Source: Agreia pratensis
GTDB taxonomy: Bacteria > Actinomycetota > Actinomycetes > Actinomycetales > Microbacteriaceae
Assembly (NCBI RefSeq): GCF_900177685.1
Contig: NZ_FXAY01000008.1
Location: forward strand, 62,001 to 126,000
Direction of reading: 5' to 3'
Length of the DNA: 64,000 bases
This document shows, piece after piece, positions 52,012 through 61,316 of the stretch. Under the pieces are notes generated by a model. That model did not search any database, had not been told where the DNA came from, and saw only the letters and a list, made by a program, of their open reading frames with translations. Both the position numbers and the translations under genes were made by a program. The number at the start of each line of letters is the position of its first letter. Positions within the stretch are counted from its first letter, which is position 1.

Positions 52012-53021
52012 CCACAGCAGTGATCACGAGCCCCTCGGGGTTCGCGATCGAGACCGAGGGGCTGACGAAGCGCTTCGGCCACCAGACGGTCGTCGATGAC
52101 CTGGCTCTGTCGGTGCCTCGCGGATCGGTCTTCGGGTTCCTCGGGCCGAACGGCTCTGGCAAGACGACGACGATCCGCATGCTGCTCGGACTCGCCCAGG
52201 CGAGCGCTGGCGACATCTCCGTGTTGGGCCAGAGCATGCCGCAGAAACTCGGCGCAGTGCTACCTCAGGTCGGAGCCCTGATCGAAGGGCCGGGCTTCTA
52301 CCCGTTCCTCTCCGGCTCTGCGAATCTGCACCGCTTGGATTCGGCCGACGGGTTCGCTCCTCGCGGCACTCGATCCGAGCGCGTCGCTCGAGCACTCGAC
52401 CGTGTCGGTTTGAGCCACGCCGCCGACAAGAAGGTGCGCGCATACTCGCTGGGAATGAAGCAGCGTCTGGGAATCGCGAACGCCCTCCTCGCGCCCCGCG
52501 ACCTCATCGTGCTCGACGAACCGACCAACGGGCTCGACCCGCAGGGCACACGCGAGGTGCGCAGCCTCATCCGGTCGCTCGCCGACGAGGGAACGACGGT
52601 CTTCGTCTCGAGCCATCTGTTGGCCGAGATCGAACAGATGTGCACCCACGCGGCGGTCATGCGCGCGGGACGACTCGTGGCGCAGGGCACGCTCGACGAA
52701 CTGCGCTCCGCCGGATCGACCCGCGTGAGCGTCATCACTCCCGACACCGAAGCAGCAGCCCGAGTGTTGCTCGCGCTGGGTCTCGACCTCGGGCATCCGG
52801 ATGCGACGGGCCCGGTCACCGGCCCCGCCGCCGGTTCGGCGTCGGCCGGGCTCACAGACGCCACCCTCTCCGCTGCACTGCCCGACGACGTGGCAGCCGA
52901 AGACATCGTCGCGAACCTCGTGGCCGCACACGTGCGCGTACGCGGCTTCAGCATCGACCACGCGTCGCTCGAAGACCTCTTCGTGGCACTGACCGGGGAG
53001 GGATTCGATGTCGTCCAGTGA
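52008..53021 (+). CDS. ABC-2 type transporter ATPase
   Basis: 337 residues with Walker A GPNGSGKT, signature YSLGMKQR, Walker B LIVLDEPTNGLD and H-loop VFVSSHLLAEIE, plus a C-terminal regulatory region with an Ala/Gly-rich insertion. Start is GTG overlapping the preceding stop. The 14-base overlap with the permease gene and the tight unit suggest one membrane exporter acting with the LolA-like protein. Confidence 0.93.
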   Translation: MTTAVITSPSGFAIETEGLTKRFGHQTVVDDLALSVPRGSVFGFLGPNGSGKTTTIRMLLGLAQASAGDISVLGQSMPQKLGAVLPQVGALIEGPGFYPFLSGSANLHRLDSADGFAPRGTRSERVARALDRVGLSHAADKKVRAYSLGMKQRLGIANALLAPRDLIVLDEPTNGLDPQGTREVRSLIRSLADEGTTVFVSSHLLAEIEQMCTHAAVMRAGRLVAQGTLDELRSAGSTRVSVITPDTEAAARVLLALGLDLGHPDATGPVTGPAAGSASAGLTDATLSAALPDDVAAEDIVANLVAAHVRVRGFSIDHASLEDLFVALTGEGFDVVQ

Positions 53022-53889
53022 ACTCGGCGCTGTGCCCGCCTCACGTAGCGTCACAGAGCGCAGAACCCGCCGCAGTCTCGGCCTGGGCTTCTTCCTCTCC
53101 GAGCTCGCGGTGCTCTTCCGCCGCCGTCGCACGTGGGCGATGCTGCTGGCGCTCGCCGCTGTTCCCGTTCTCATCGCCGTCGCCGTTCGCCTCTCCTCGT
53201 CGGGATCGAGTGGCCGCGGGCCCGCCTTCATCGACAACATCACGCAGAACGGCCTGTTCGTCGGAATCGCGGGGCTCACCATCGCGATCCCGCTCTTTCT
53301 CCCCCTGACGGTCGGCGTCGTGTCGGGCGACTCGATCGCGGGCGAGGCGAACACGGCGACGCTGCGCTATCTGCTGGTCTCGCCCGTCGGGCGCATCCGG
53401 CTGCTCGTGGTGAAGTACCTCGCCGCCGCCGTGTTCTGCCTCGCTGCGACGCTCACCCTGTCGATCGCGGGCATTCTGATCGGAATCGCGCTCTTCCCCG
53501 TCGGGCCCGTGACGCTGCTCTCCGGCGACACCGTGAGCATCGGCGATTCCCTCGTTCGCTCGCTGCTCATCGCCCTCTACGCGACGGTGTCGCTGCTAGG
53601 GCTCTCGGCGATCGGACTGTTCATCTCGACCCTCACCGATGCGCCGGTGGGAGCAATGGCCGCGACTGTCGTGCTCTCGATCGTTGCCCAGGTGCTGGAC
53701 TCGCTCTCCCAGACCTCATGGCTGCATCCCTGGCTTTTCAGTCACTACTGGCTGAACTTCGCCGATCTGCTGCGTCAGCCCATCGAGTGGTCGTCGTTCG
53801 GTCAGAACGCCCTGCTTCAGCTCGGCTATGTCGTGGTCTTCGGGGCGCTCGCCTACGGGCGGTTCTCGAGCAAAGACATCCTGTCTTAG
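53008..53889 (+). CDS. ABC-2 type transporter permease
   Basis: 293 residues with six transmembrane helices, typical ABC-2 layout (GLFVGIAGLTIAIPLFLPL, GEANTATLRYLLVSPVGRIR, VSLLGLSAIGLFISTLTD). GGGGAGGG lies five bases before the ATG inside the ATPase gene. Exported substrate unknown; the coding end overlaps the convergent DUF3054 gene by four bases. Confidence 0.92.
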   Translation: MSSSELGAVPASRSVTERRTRRSLGLGFFLSELAVLFRRRRTWAMLLALAAVPVLIAVAVRLSSSGSSGRGPAFIDNITQNGLFVGIAGLTIAIPLFLPLTVGVVSGDSIAGEANTATLRYLLVSPVGRIRLLVVKYLAAAVFCLAATLTLSIAGILIGIALFPVGPVTLLSGDTVSIGDSLVRSLLIALYATVSLLGLSAIGLFISTLTDAPVGAMAATVVLSIVAQVLDSLSQTSWLHPWLFSHYWLNFADLLRQPIEWSSFGQNALLQLGYVVVFGALAYGRFSSKDILS

Positions 53890-54272
53890 CGGTGTGCTCG
53901 TCGCCGTGACACGGCGGCGGCGATCAAGCGCCAGCCCAGCAGAAAGACGGCGAGCACGATGGCCGTCACGATCATGAACGACACGGCGATACCCTGACCG
54001 CTGATGGCGCGCAGCGCCACACCGATGACCGCAGTGGATGCCCAGATCACGACGCCGGGATACGTCACGCCTCGTGGGAATCGCCAGGCGCGGGTGACAA
54101 GCCAGCCGATCGCGAGGCCGACGACGAATGGCCACGCGGTGTTCAGGCTTCCGAGAATGGTGAAACCCTCATCGTGGCTACCTCGACCGATGAGAACGAA
54201 GACGAGCACGAGAACGAGATCCGCAGCACCCGCCAGAGCAACGATCATGGGAGCAACTGCTGGTCTATTCAC
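53886..54272 (-). CDS. DUF3054 membrane protein
   Basis: 128 residues with four transmembrane helices; ADLVLVLVFVLIGRGSHDEG, TAWPFVVGLAIGWLVTRAWR and GVVIWASTAVIGVALRAISGQG are the DUF3054 hallmarks, an actinobacterial family without known function. It lies 9 bases downstream of the GNAT gene and may share its transcript. Confidence 0.88.
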   Translation of the reverse strand: MNRPAVAPMIVALAGAADLVLVLVFVLIGRGSHDEGFTILGSLNTAWPFVVGLAIGWLVTRAWRFPRGVTYPGVVIWASTAVIGVALRAISGQGIAVSFMIVTAIVLAVFLLGWRLIAAAVSRRRAHR

Positions 54273-54281
54273 AAGATCAGT

Positions 54282-54959
54282 CTACGAAGCGACCGAGGGC
54301 TCCTTCGTCTTCGCCGGTCGCATCATGGCGGCCGGCGCGGCGTCGCGAAGTTTCGGAATGAGGCCGAGCTCGAGAAAACCGTTGCGCCGATAGAGGGCGC
54401 GGTTCTTCTCCGTCGACGACTCGAGATAGGAGGGGTGCCCGGAGGCATCGGCACGAGCGAGCCCATGCGCTAGCAGCGCAGAGCCGACTCCGCGCCCGCG
54501 GGCCGACGCAGACACGCCGATCTCGCCCAGGTACCAATGCGGCAGACCGGGGCGACACGTGCGGAGCGCATGCAACATCACGGCACCATTCATCAGGCCG
54601 AGCAATCCAAGAGCGCGAACGAACCGAGGCAGCTGCAGCGGCAAGAACGTAAGCGACCTCGCGCGCGGCGATTCCCAGACCGCCACGCCCAGTACGTCGC
54701 CCGTCGCGTCGGTGGCGACGTCTACCGTGCCGTGCTTCAGCGGGCCACTGAGCATCATCGCCTCGAACAGACTCCTGAGCCGACGTTCGCGGTCGGGGCC
54801 CGGCACCTGAGGAAGGATGCATGCCATCACGGGGTCGTCCACGAACGCTGCGGCGAGAACGCGGCCGGCGCTCGCAACGTGATGAGCCTCTGCGCGACTG
54901 ACGGTGACGCTCTGGTCAGCGGGAGGGACAACGGTAGTCGACGAGGAAGGTGTGGTCAT
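54282..54959 (-). CDS. GNAT-family N-acetyltransferase
   Basis: 225 residues with the GNAT acetyl-CoA motif ASARGRGVGSALLAHGL, preceded by LPHWYLGEIGV and followed by YLESSTEKNRALYRRNGF. Acetylated substrate unknown; the wide spacing and N-terminus (AAAFVDDPVMACILP) fit the group that modifies small molecules or antibiotics. TAGCGT (54971-54966) is six bases before the ATG (leaderless). Divergent from a TetR gene across a 24-base palindrome. Confidence 0.88.
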   Translation of the reverse strand: MTTPSSSTTVVPPADQSVTVSRAEAHHVASAGRVLAAAFVDDPVMACILPQVPGPDRERRLRSLFEAMMLSGPLKHGTVDVATDATGDVLGVAVWESPRARSLTFLPLQLPRFVRALGLLGLMNGAVMLHALRTCRPGLPHWYLGEIGVSASARGRGVGSALLAHGLARADASGHPSYLESSTEKNRALYRRNGFLELGLIPKLRDAAPAAMMRPAKTKEPSVAS

Positions 54960-54977
54960 GCAACGACGCTAGCTTCT

Positions 54978-55001
54978 TGATTTGGCCAGGTGGCCAAATC
55001 A
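54978..55001. promoter_or_regulatory. Perfect 10-bp-arm palindrome, probable TetR operator
   Basis: Arms TGATTTGGCC (54978-54987) and GGCCAAATCA (54992-55001) are exact inverted copies around AGGT. The site covers the expected -35 regions of both divergent promoters (GNAT -10 at 54971-54966; TetR -10 TAGGTT at 55013-55018), the classic place for a TetR operator. Confidence 0.75.
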
Positions 55002-55024
55002 GGACGAGTGTGTAGGTTTCTTTC

Positions 55025-55663
55025 ATGACTTCCCCAGAATCGGCGCGACGCTCCTACGAGTCGGTCCAAGCGCGGCGCACTCAACTGCTGCAAGCGGCCG
55101 TCAGGGTCATGGGGCGCATCGGAGTGGCCGCCGCATCGACGAGGGCCATCACCGCCGAGGCGGGGCTGCCCCACGGCTCATTCCACTACTGCTTCGGCAC
55201 CAAGGAGAAGCTGCTCGAAGAGCTCTTCAGACTCGAGGTGAACGACGTCGCCACGCAGCTCGCTTCTCACCTACCGACGTCAGGAACACTGCGCGAGAGA
55301 CTGGAGCTCACCCTCCGGGCAGAACTCGAAAGGGTGAAGCGAGACCCCGACAGGCAACACGTGATGCTCGATCTCACCGCTACGGCACACAGCACGCCGG
55401 CCCTCGCGGAGCTGCCAGGCTGGGAGCATGATCGCTACCTGCAGATCGTTCGCGAGAACCTCGTTTCCTCGGCAGGATCACATGATCGCCGAGCAGAACG
55501 GCTAGCCGTTCTCGTCGTGGCCGGAATGCGGGGAATCGTCGCAGCATGGCTGGCTCGCGGGCCGCAGCACGACGACGCCGAGGCTGAGGCCGAACGCAGC
55601 ATCCACGATCTCGCGCTCGCGCTTGTTCTCTTCGAAGGAGAGGCGTCGGCCGACGGTTCCTGA
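55025..55663 (+). CDS. TetR-family transcriptional regulator
   Basis: 212 residues with an N-terminal TetR helix-turn-helix (STRAITAEAGLPHGSFHYCF, then GTKEKLLEELFRLEV) and a helical ligand domain. TAGGTT lies six bases before the ATG (leaderless). It is divergent from the GNAT gene with the 24-base palindrome between, so it probably controls itself and the acetyltransferase. Confidence 0.92.
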   Translation: MTSPESARRSYESVQARRTQLLQAAVRVMGRIGVAAASTRAITAEAGLPHGSFHYCFGTKEKLLEELFRLEVNDVATQLASHLPTSGTLRERLELTLRAELERVKRDPDRQHVMLDLTATAHSTPALAELPGWEHDRYLQIVRENLVSSAGSHDRRAERLAVLVVAGMRGIVAAWLARGPQHDDAEAEAERSIHDLALALVLFEGEASADGS

Positions 55664-55678
55664 CCCCCGCACGCGAAA

Positions 55679-55712
55679 ACGCCGCCACCCGAATCGAATC
55701 GGGTGACGGCGT
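55679..55712 (-). terminator. Intrinsic terminator of the pyrG-der operon
   Basis: Arms of 14 bases with one mismatch (55679-55692 and 55699-55712) around a 6-base loop; on the minus strand the stem is followed by TTTTCG. It lies 13 bases after der and before the convergent tetR gene. Confidence 0.8.
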
Positions 55713-55725
55713 CGGGGCCTGACGG

Positions 55726-57270
55726 CTAGCGCTTGCGCTTCTCGCGCACTCGCATGCTGACGATGATCGGCGAGCCTTCGAAGCCATAGACCTCGCGCAG
55801 TCGGCGCTGGATATAGCGACGGTAGCCCGGGTCGAGGAAGCCCGTGGTGAACAGCACGAATGTCGGTGGGCGGCTCGATGCCTGCGTCCCGAACAGAATG
55901 CGCGGCTGCTTTCCTCCGCGCACGGGGTGCGGATGTGCCGAGGTGAGCTCTGCGAGGAAAGCGTTGAACTTGCCGGTCGGGAGGCGGGTGTCCCACGAGT
56001 CGAGCGCGAGCTCGAGGGCGGGTACGAGCTTCTCGAGGTGGCGACCGGTCTTCGCCGACATGTTGACGCGGGGCGCCCATGACACGTGCGCCAGATCCTG
56101 TTCGATCTCGCGCTCGAGGTAGCGACGACGTTCGTCGTCGAGCATGTCCCACTTGTTGAAGGCGAGCACGAGTGCGCGGCCGGACTCGAGTACGAGGTCG
56201 ATGATGCGCACGTCTTGTTCGCTGATGGGCTCGGTCACGTCGATCATAACGACGGCGACTTCGGCCTTCTCCAGTGCGGCCGAGGTGCGCAGCGACGCGT
56301 AGAAGTCGGCGCCCTGCTGCAGGTGCACCCGACGGCGGATGCCGGCGGTGTCGACGAAGCGCCAGATGCGACCGGCGATCTCGACCTGCTCGTCGACGGG
56401 GTCACGAGTGGTTCCGGCAAGCTCGTTGACGACGACGCGCTCCTCGCCGGCAGCCTTGTTCAGCAGCGACGACTTGCCCACGTTGGGGCGTCCGAGGATC
56501 GCCACGCGACGAGGGCCGCCCACCTCCTGCTTGGCGACAGCCGATACCTGCGGCAGATCTTTCATGATGATGTCGAGCAGGTCGGCCACGCCGCGGCCGT
56601 GAAGTGCCGACACGGGGTACGGCTCGCCTAGGCCGAGCGACCACAGCACAGATGCGTTGGGCTCCTGGCGCAGGTCGTCGACCTTGTTCGCTGCGAGATA
56701 GACGGGCTTCTTCGCCTTGCGCAGCAGGCGCACGACGTGCTCGTCGGTCGACGTGGCACCGACGTTGGCGTCGACGACGAACAGAACGGCGTCGGCCAGG
56801 TCGATCGCGATCTCGGCCTGCATGGCCACAGACGCGTTGATGCCCTTGGCGTCGGGTTCCCAGCCGCCGGTGTCGACGATCGTGAAGAAGCGGTCGGCCC
56901 ACTCCGCCTTGTACGAGACGCGGTCGCGGGTGACACCGGGGGTGTCCTCGACCACGGCCTCGCGGCGACCGAGGATGCGGTTGACGAGAGCGGACTTGCC
57001 GACGTTCGGCCGCCCGACGATCGCGAGCACGGGAAGCGCCGGCAGATAGGTGATGGCATCGGGGTCGTCTGTCGCGGCCTCGAGGATCTCGAGGTCGTCG
57101 TCGTCGAGGTCGAAGTCGGCGAGACCCGCGCGCAGAGTTTCGGTGCGCGCGGAGATCAGTTCGTCGTCGAGGGTGCCGAGCCTGTCGAGCAGGGTCGGGT
57201 CTGTGCCCTCGAAGTCGTCTTCGGAGTCGGTCATCGGGCTGGACGGGTTGGGAGCCTTTTTATCGGCCAT
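55726..57270 (-). CDS. der: Ribosome-assembly GTPase Der (EngA)
   Basis: 514 residues with two GTPase domains and a KH-like C-terminal domain. First P-loop GRPNVGKS (86-93) and second GRPNVGKSS, with DTGGWEP and DTAGI switch motifs and NKVD/NKWD base motifs. Der is essential for 50S maturation. An acidic N-terminal extension of about 80 residues is present, usual in actinobacteria. GAGG lies seven bases before the ATG; the start overlaps the end of cmk by 11 bases. Last gene of the operon, followed by a terminator. Confidence 0.96.
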   Translation of the reverse strand: MADKKAPNPSSPMTDSEDDFEGTDPTLLDRLGTLDDELISARTETLRAGLADFDLDDDDLEILEAATDDPDAITYLPALPVLAIVGRPNVGKSALVNRILGRREAVVEDTPGVTRDRVSYKAEWADRFFTIVDTGGWEPDAKGINASVAMQAEIAIDLADAVLFVVDANVGATSTDEHVVRLLRKAKKPVYLAANKVDDLRQEPNASVLWSLGLGEPYPVSALHGRGVADLLDIIMKDLPQVSAVAKQEVGGPRRVAILGRPNVGKSSLLNKAAGEERVVVNELAGTTRDPVDEQVEIAGRIWRFVDTAGIRRRVHLQQGADFYASLRTSAALEKAEVAVVMIDVTEPISEQDVRIIDLVLESGRALVLAFNKWDMLDDERRRYLEREIEQDLAHVSWAPRVNMSAKTGRHLEKLVPALELALDSWDTRLPTGKFNAFLAELTSAHPHPVRGGKQPRILFGTQASSRPPTFVLFTTGFLDPGYRRYIQRRLREVYGFEGSPIIVSMRVREKRKR

Positions 57271-58000
57271 GCGAGATCCTCGCTGTTTGAGTGTGGACGA
57301 TCTCGACCACCGCGTGAACGGTCTGGTCGAAGTCGAGTTCGGTTGAATCGAGGGTGAGAACACCATCGGCGGCGTTCATGAAATCGACGACTCGAGAGTC
57401 GGCCTGATCTCGGGACCGGAGCTGTTCACCCACGACGGCAGCACTCTGATCGGTCAGTTCCTTGGAACGCCTCGCCATTCTAGCCTCTTCTGACGCCGTC
57501 AGCAGGATTCTGACCGGCGCATCCGCCGCGACCACCGTCGTGATGTCGCGCCCCTCGACCACGATCCCGGGATTCGGGGTCGCCCGGATGATGCGACGGA
57601 ACAGCGCTGTCAGGCCGGCCCGCACCTCGGGAACCTTCGAGATGTGTCGCACGGCGTTCGTCACCCGGGGCTCACGGATAGCCTCGGTCACGTCGATCGC
57701 GCCCACCCGCACGAAGTAGTCGTCGGGCTCTGTGCCGATGTCGAGATCGAACGTCTTCTGCGCCTCGATGGCGGCAGACGGGTCTTCGAGGTCGACGCCG
57801 CGCTCCAGCAGGCTCCATGCCAAGGCACGGTAGCAGGCACCCGAGTCGAGATACGCGTATCCGAGCGCAGCGGCCGCAGCCTTGCTCACGCTCGACTTAC
57901 CACTGCCGGCCGGGCCGTCGACGGCCACGACGAACGTCGTGCTGCCGTTGGCATCGGCGACATTCTCATGGTTCGTGTTCGTGAGATCTGGCATCGTCAT
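57260..58000 (-). CDS. cmk: Cytidylate kinase
   Basis: 246 residues. The P-loop DGPAGSGKS (28-36), [10 protein letters not shown] (CMP site; usually YLDTGAMYRA) and [11 protein letters not shown] identify Cmk, which phosphorylates CMP and dCMP. The C-terminal end shares 11 bases with der, and the ATG overlaps the stop of tyrA (ATGA). Confidence 0.95.
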   Translation of the reverse strand: MTMPDLTNTNHENVADANGSTTFVVAVDGPAGSGKSSVSKAAAAALGYAYLDSGACYRALAWSLLERGVDLEDPSAAIEAQKTFDLDIGTEPDDYFVRVGAIDVTEAIREPRVTNAVRHISKVPEVRAGLTALFRRIIRATPNPGIVVEGRDITTVVAADAPVRILLTASEEARMARRSKELTDQSAAVVGEQLRSRDQADSRVVDFMNAADGVLTLDSTELDFDQTVHAVVEIVHTQTARISHGR

Positions 58001-59079
58001 CCTGCAATCCTCCAGCCGCGTTGCGACAGTTCATCGGTGAGGCGCTGCACCACTTCGGGCAGCACCGAGATCTCGGCAAGACCGATCTGCGCCCCCGGCG
58101 AGTGCTCGAGGCGCAGATCTTCGAGGTTCACATTCGCCTCGCCGATCTCCACAAACAGCCTCGCCAGCTCGCCCGGTTTGTCATCGACCATGACGACAAG
58201 CGACGAATACCGACGGTCGAGACCATGCTTGCCTGGGATCCGAGCGACTCCCGTGTTCCCCCCGGCCAGTTCTTCGTTGATCCGACGCCGCGACGAACCC
58301 TGCGATGGGTGCTCGAGCGCCTCGATGAAACGGTCGAGGTCGGCGCGGAACTCGCGCAGCACATCGACGACCGGTCCCGAGTTGGCGCCCAGGATCTGCA
58401 CCCAGAGTTCGGGATCGCTCGCGGCGATCCGCGTCACGTCGCGCAGGCCTTGACCCGCGAGGTTCACGGCGGCCTCGGGCGCATCGGAGAGCCTGCGCGC
58501 CATCACACTCGAAATCACCTGCGGAACGTGCGACACCAGAGCAACCGAGGAGTCGTGCTGCTCGGGACTCATCTCGACGAGCGTTGCGCCCAGGTCGAGA
58601 ATCAGGTCGTCGAGCAGCGCCGCACGCTGGTACGACACTCCCCCGTGATCGGCGACCACCCAGGGCCGCCCCAGAAACAGGTCGGCCCGACCAGAGAGCG
58701 GGCCGCCCCGCTCGCGCCCGGCGAGAGGGTGCGAGCCGATGTACCGCGAGATATCGGCACCGGATGCGCGCAGCTCTTCGAGCGGCGCCAGCTTCACGCT
58801 GGCGACATCGGTCACGAGGGCGTCGGGGTAGGCGAGAAGCTCCGCCGCGATGATCTGCGCCGTCACGTCGGGCGGAACGCAGACGACGATGATCCGGGGA
58901 GCATCATCGGCCAGCGAGCCACGACCGGCTCCATAGTCGATGGCGATACTCAGGTTGGTCGGCGATGCATCGGCGAGGATCACGTCGACCCCTCGGGCTC
59001 GCAACCCGAGTCCGATACTGGTGCCGAGCAGTCCGACGCCGACGACGCGGACCTGGCCGGTGAGGCGCGATTCGACCAT
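57997..59079 (-). CDS. tyrA: Prephenate dehydrogenase with ACT domain
   Basis: 360 residues: NAD-binding [12 protein letters not shown] at the N-terminus, catalytic region [14 protein letters not shown] and [17 protein letters not shown], then a C-terminal ACT domain (about 285-355) that may sense tyrosine. It makes 4-hydroxyphenylpyruvate for tyrosine synthesis. It lies between rluB and cmk in the operon, with 3 bases after rluB. Confidence 0.95.
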   Translation of the reverse strand: MVESRLTGQVRVVGVGLLGTSIGLGLRARGVDVILADASPTNLSIAIDYGAGRGSLADDAPRIIVVCVPPDVTAQIIAAELLAYPDALVTDVASVKLAPLEELRASGADISRYIGSHPLAGRERGGPLSGRADLFLGRPWVVADHGGVSYQRAALLDDLILDLGATLVEMSPEQHDSSVALVSHVPQVISSVMARRLSDAPEAAVNLAGQGLRDVTRIAASDPELWVQILGANSGPVVDVLREFRADLDRFIEALEHPSQGSSRRRINEELAGGNTGVARIPGKHGLDRRYSSLVVMVDDKPGELARLFVEIGEANVNLEDLRLEHSPGAQIGLAEISVLPEVVQRLTDELSQRGWRIAG

Positions 59080-59082
59080 GCG

Positions 59083-59892
59083 CTACTCCCCCGGTTCTGA
59101 TGTCGGGGCGGGCACGATCGAGTCGTTCGAGCGCGACAGAGTCAGGATCTGGCCGAGTTCGGCACCGTTCAGTTCTCTCATCGCCCCCGCACGCAGGTTG
59201 CCGAGGTGCAAGGGGCCGAACGAGCGGCGAACGAGGTCGACCACGGGATGCCCGACCTCCTTGAGCATGCGCCGCACGATGCGGTTGCGCCCGGAGTGCA
59301 GCGTGATCTCGATCAGACTGAACCCGTTCGATGTCTCGAGCAGCCGCGCTTTGTCGGCCGCGATCGGGCCATCCTCGAGGTCGAGGCCGGTGGTGAGGCG
59401 CTGCACGGTCTGCGGCGTCATGACACCGCGCACCTTGGCGATGTATGTCTTCATCACTCCGAAGGAGGGATGGGCGAGAACGTGCGCCAAGTCGCCGTCG
59501 TTGGTGAGAATCAGCAGGCCCGACGTCTCCGCGTCGAGCCGGCCCACGTTGAACAGGCGTTCCTCGTACTGGTCGGTGAACTCTCGCAGATCAGGCCGTC
59601 CGTTCTCGTCGGCGAGGCTCGACACGACTCCCACGGGTTTGTTGAGCATCACGTAGCGCTTCGACTGGTCGAGCTGGATGGCGACGTTGTCGACGGCCAG
59701 CTTGTCGACGGCCGGATCGATCCGCCGCCCCGGCTCGCGCACGACCTGTCCGTTCACCCGTACCCGACCGGCGGCGATCAATTCCTCCGAGGCCCGACGC
59801 GAGGCCACTCCCGCGGCTGCCATCACCTTCTGCAGGCGAATGCCCGTCTCGTCGGAAGAGCCAGCCGCCTGTGCGTCGTCAAAGTCGTTCAT
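59083..59892 (-). CDS. rluB: 23S rRNA pseudouridine synthase RluB type
   Basis: 269 residues: N-terminal S4 domain (IRLQKVMAAAGVASRRASEE) and the pseudouridine synthase core with catalytic Asp in NVGRLDAETSGLLILTNDG. RluB/RsuA-family enzymes modify rRNA. GAAGG is five bases before the ATG; the start overlaps the end of scpB by 14 bases. Confidence 0.94.
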   Translation of the reverse strand: MNDFDDAQAAGSSDETGIRLQKVMAAAGVASRRASEELIAAGRVRVNGQVVREPGRRIDPAVDKLAVDNVAIQLDQSKRYVMLNKPVGVVSSLADENGRPDLREFTDQYEERLFNVGRLDAETSGLLILTNDGDLAHVLAHPSFGVMKTYIAKVRGVMTPQTVQRLTTGLDLEDGPIAADKARLLETSNGFSLIEITLHSGRNRIVRRMLKEVGHPVVDLVRRSFGPLHLGNLRAGAMRELNGAELGQILTLSRSNDSIVPAPTSEPGE

Positions 59893-60499
59893 CAAAGCCT
59901 TCCGCGCCGTCTGCGAGCAGCGGCGAAATCGGTGGGAGTTCATCCAGAGAGTTGAGGCCCAACTGAGTGAGCACGAGGTCGGTGGTGCCATAGAGGATCG
60001 CGTGCGTCTCGGCATCCGTCGACACCTCGGTGATGAGCCCGCGGCCGAGCAGCGTTCGCACCACAGAATCGACGTTCACCGCGCGGATCGACGCAATGGA
60101 GCCACGAGAGATCGGCTGCTTGTATGCGATCACGGCGAGGGTCTCGAGGGCGGCCTGGCTCAACCGCGATGGATTCTGGGTCGAGACGAAGTCGGTGACG
60201 ACATAGTCGTAGTCGGCGCGAACGTAGAGCCGCCACCCACCGCCGACCTCGCGCAGTTCGAAGCCCCGTCTGATCGATCCGCCCACGCCGTCGAAGTCGT
60301 CGACGAGTCGCTCGATCGCCTGCCGCACGACGGCGACGGGGCGCGACACCACCGTCGCGAGGGCGATCAGGCTCTGCGGCTCGTCGGCGACCATGAGAAT
60401 CGCCTCGAGCGCACGGTCGACATCGGCGACCACGACCGGCGCGGGTGCGACCGGGTCGTCGGCCGAGGGGATGTCTTCGATCGAAGTGTCAGTTGTCAT
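59879..60499 (-). CDS. scpB: Segregation and condensation protein B
   Basis: 206 residues with the winged-helix repeats of ScpB (ALEAILMVADEPQSL, LSQAALETLAVIAYKQPISR). ScpB with ScpA and SMC forms the condensin that compacts and separates chromosomes. It overlaps scpA by 11 bases and rluB by 14. Confidence 0.95.
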   Translation of the reverse strand: MTTDTSIEDIPSADDPVAPAPVVVADVDRALEAILMVADEPQSLIALATVVSRPVAVVRQAIERLVDDFDGVGGSIRRGFELREVGGGWRLYVRADYDYVVTDFVSTQNPSRLSQAALETLAVIAYKQPISRGSIASIRAVNVDSVVRTLLGRGLITEVSTDAETHAILYGTTDLVLTQLGLNSLDELPPISPLLADGAEGFDERL

Positions 60500-61316
60500 A
60501 GTCCGCTCCCAGATTAGAGAGGTTCTCTTCCGTCCACGACTCGGCCGTCCAGCTCAGGGTGAGTTCGCCGAGCGGCTCGATCTGCTCGAACGAGATCGAC
60601 GCGTGCCGGTAGAGCTCGAGCACAGCGAGGAAGCGTGCGATCACGACCCCCTTCTCGGCGATGCCGGCGATGAGCTGACGGAACGACACGGGGCCGCCGC
60701 TCGAACGCAGGAGCGTCACGACGTGAGCCGCCTGTTCTCGGATGCTCACCAGCGGTGCGTGCAGATGCTCAAGTCCCACGGTCGGTATCTCGCGGGGAGC
60801 CAGCGCCAAAGCCGCAAGCGCGGCGAAATCGTCTGGCGTCAGGGTCCAGACGAGTTCGGGGGTCTGCTGGCGGTACTTCTCCTCGAGTCGCACCTGCCGC
60901 ACGTGGCGGGTCGATTCGGCGTCGAAGCTCTCGGCGAACCACTGCGCTACCTGTTTGAACGCCCTGTACTGCAGCAGGCGAGCGAACAGAAGATCGCGTG
61001 CCTCGAGAAGCGCCACGTCTTCGGCGTCGACCAGTTCGCCCTGCGGCAGCAGACCGACGATCTTCAGGTCGAGCAGTGTCGCGGCCACAACAAGAAACTC
61101 CGATGCACGATCGAGCTCCTCGGCGGAATCGAGACCCCGGAGAAAGCCGATGAACTCGTCGGTCACCTTGCTCAGCGCGATGTCGGTGATGTCGAGCTCG
61201 TGCTTGGAGATGAGCGACAACAGCAGGTCGAACGGACCCTCGAAGTTGTCGAGGCGGAGTTCGAACGCGGGCGCGTTCTCGCCCGCGGTGAGGTCTGGGC
61301 TAGGCGACCGCGCCAC
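60489..61316 (-). CDS. scpA: Segregation and condensation protein A
   Basis: 275 residues with the kleisin N-terminal signature (FEGPFDLLLSLISKHELDI) and C-terminal winged helix (VARFLAVLELYRHASISFEQ). Start GTG overlaps the end of parA by 17 bases. Works with ScpB and SMC. Confidence 0.95.
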   Translation of the reverse strand: MARSPSPDLTAGENAPAFELRLDNFEGPFDLLLSLISKHELDITDIALSKVTDEFIGFLRGLDSAEELDRASEFLVVAATLLDLKIVGLLPQGELVDAEDVALLEARDLLFARLLQYRAFKQVAQWFAESFDAESTRHVRQVRLEEKYRQQTPELVWTLTPDDFAALAALALAPREIPTVGLEHLHAPLVSIREQAAHVVTLLRSSGGPVSFRQLIAGIAEKGVVIARFLAVLELYRHASISFEQIEPLGELTLSWTAESWTEENLSNLGADYDN

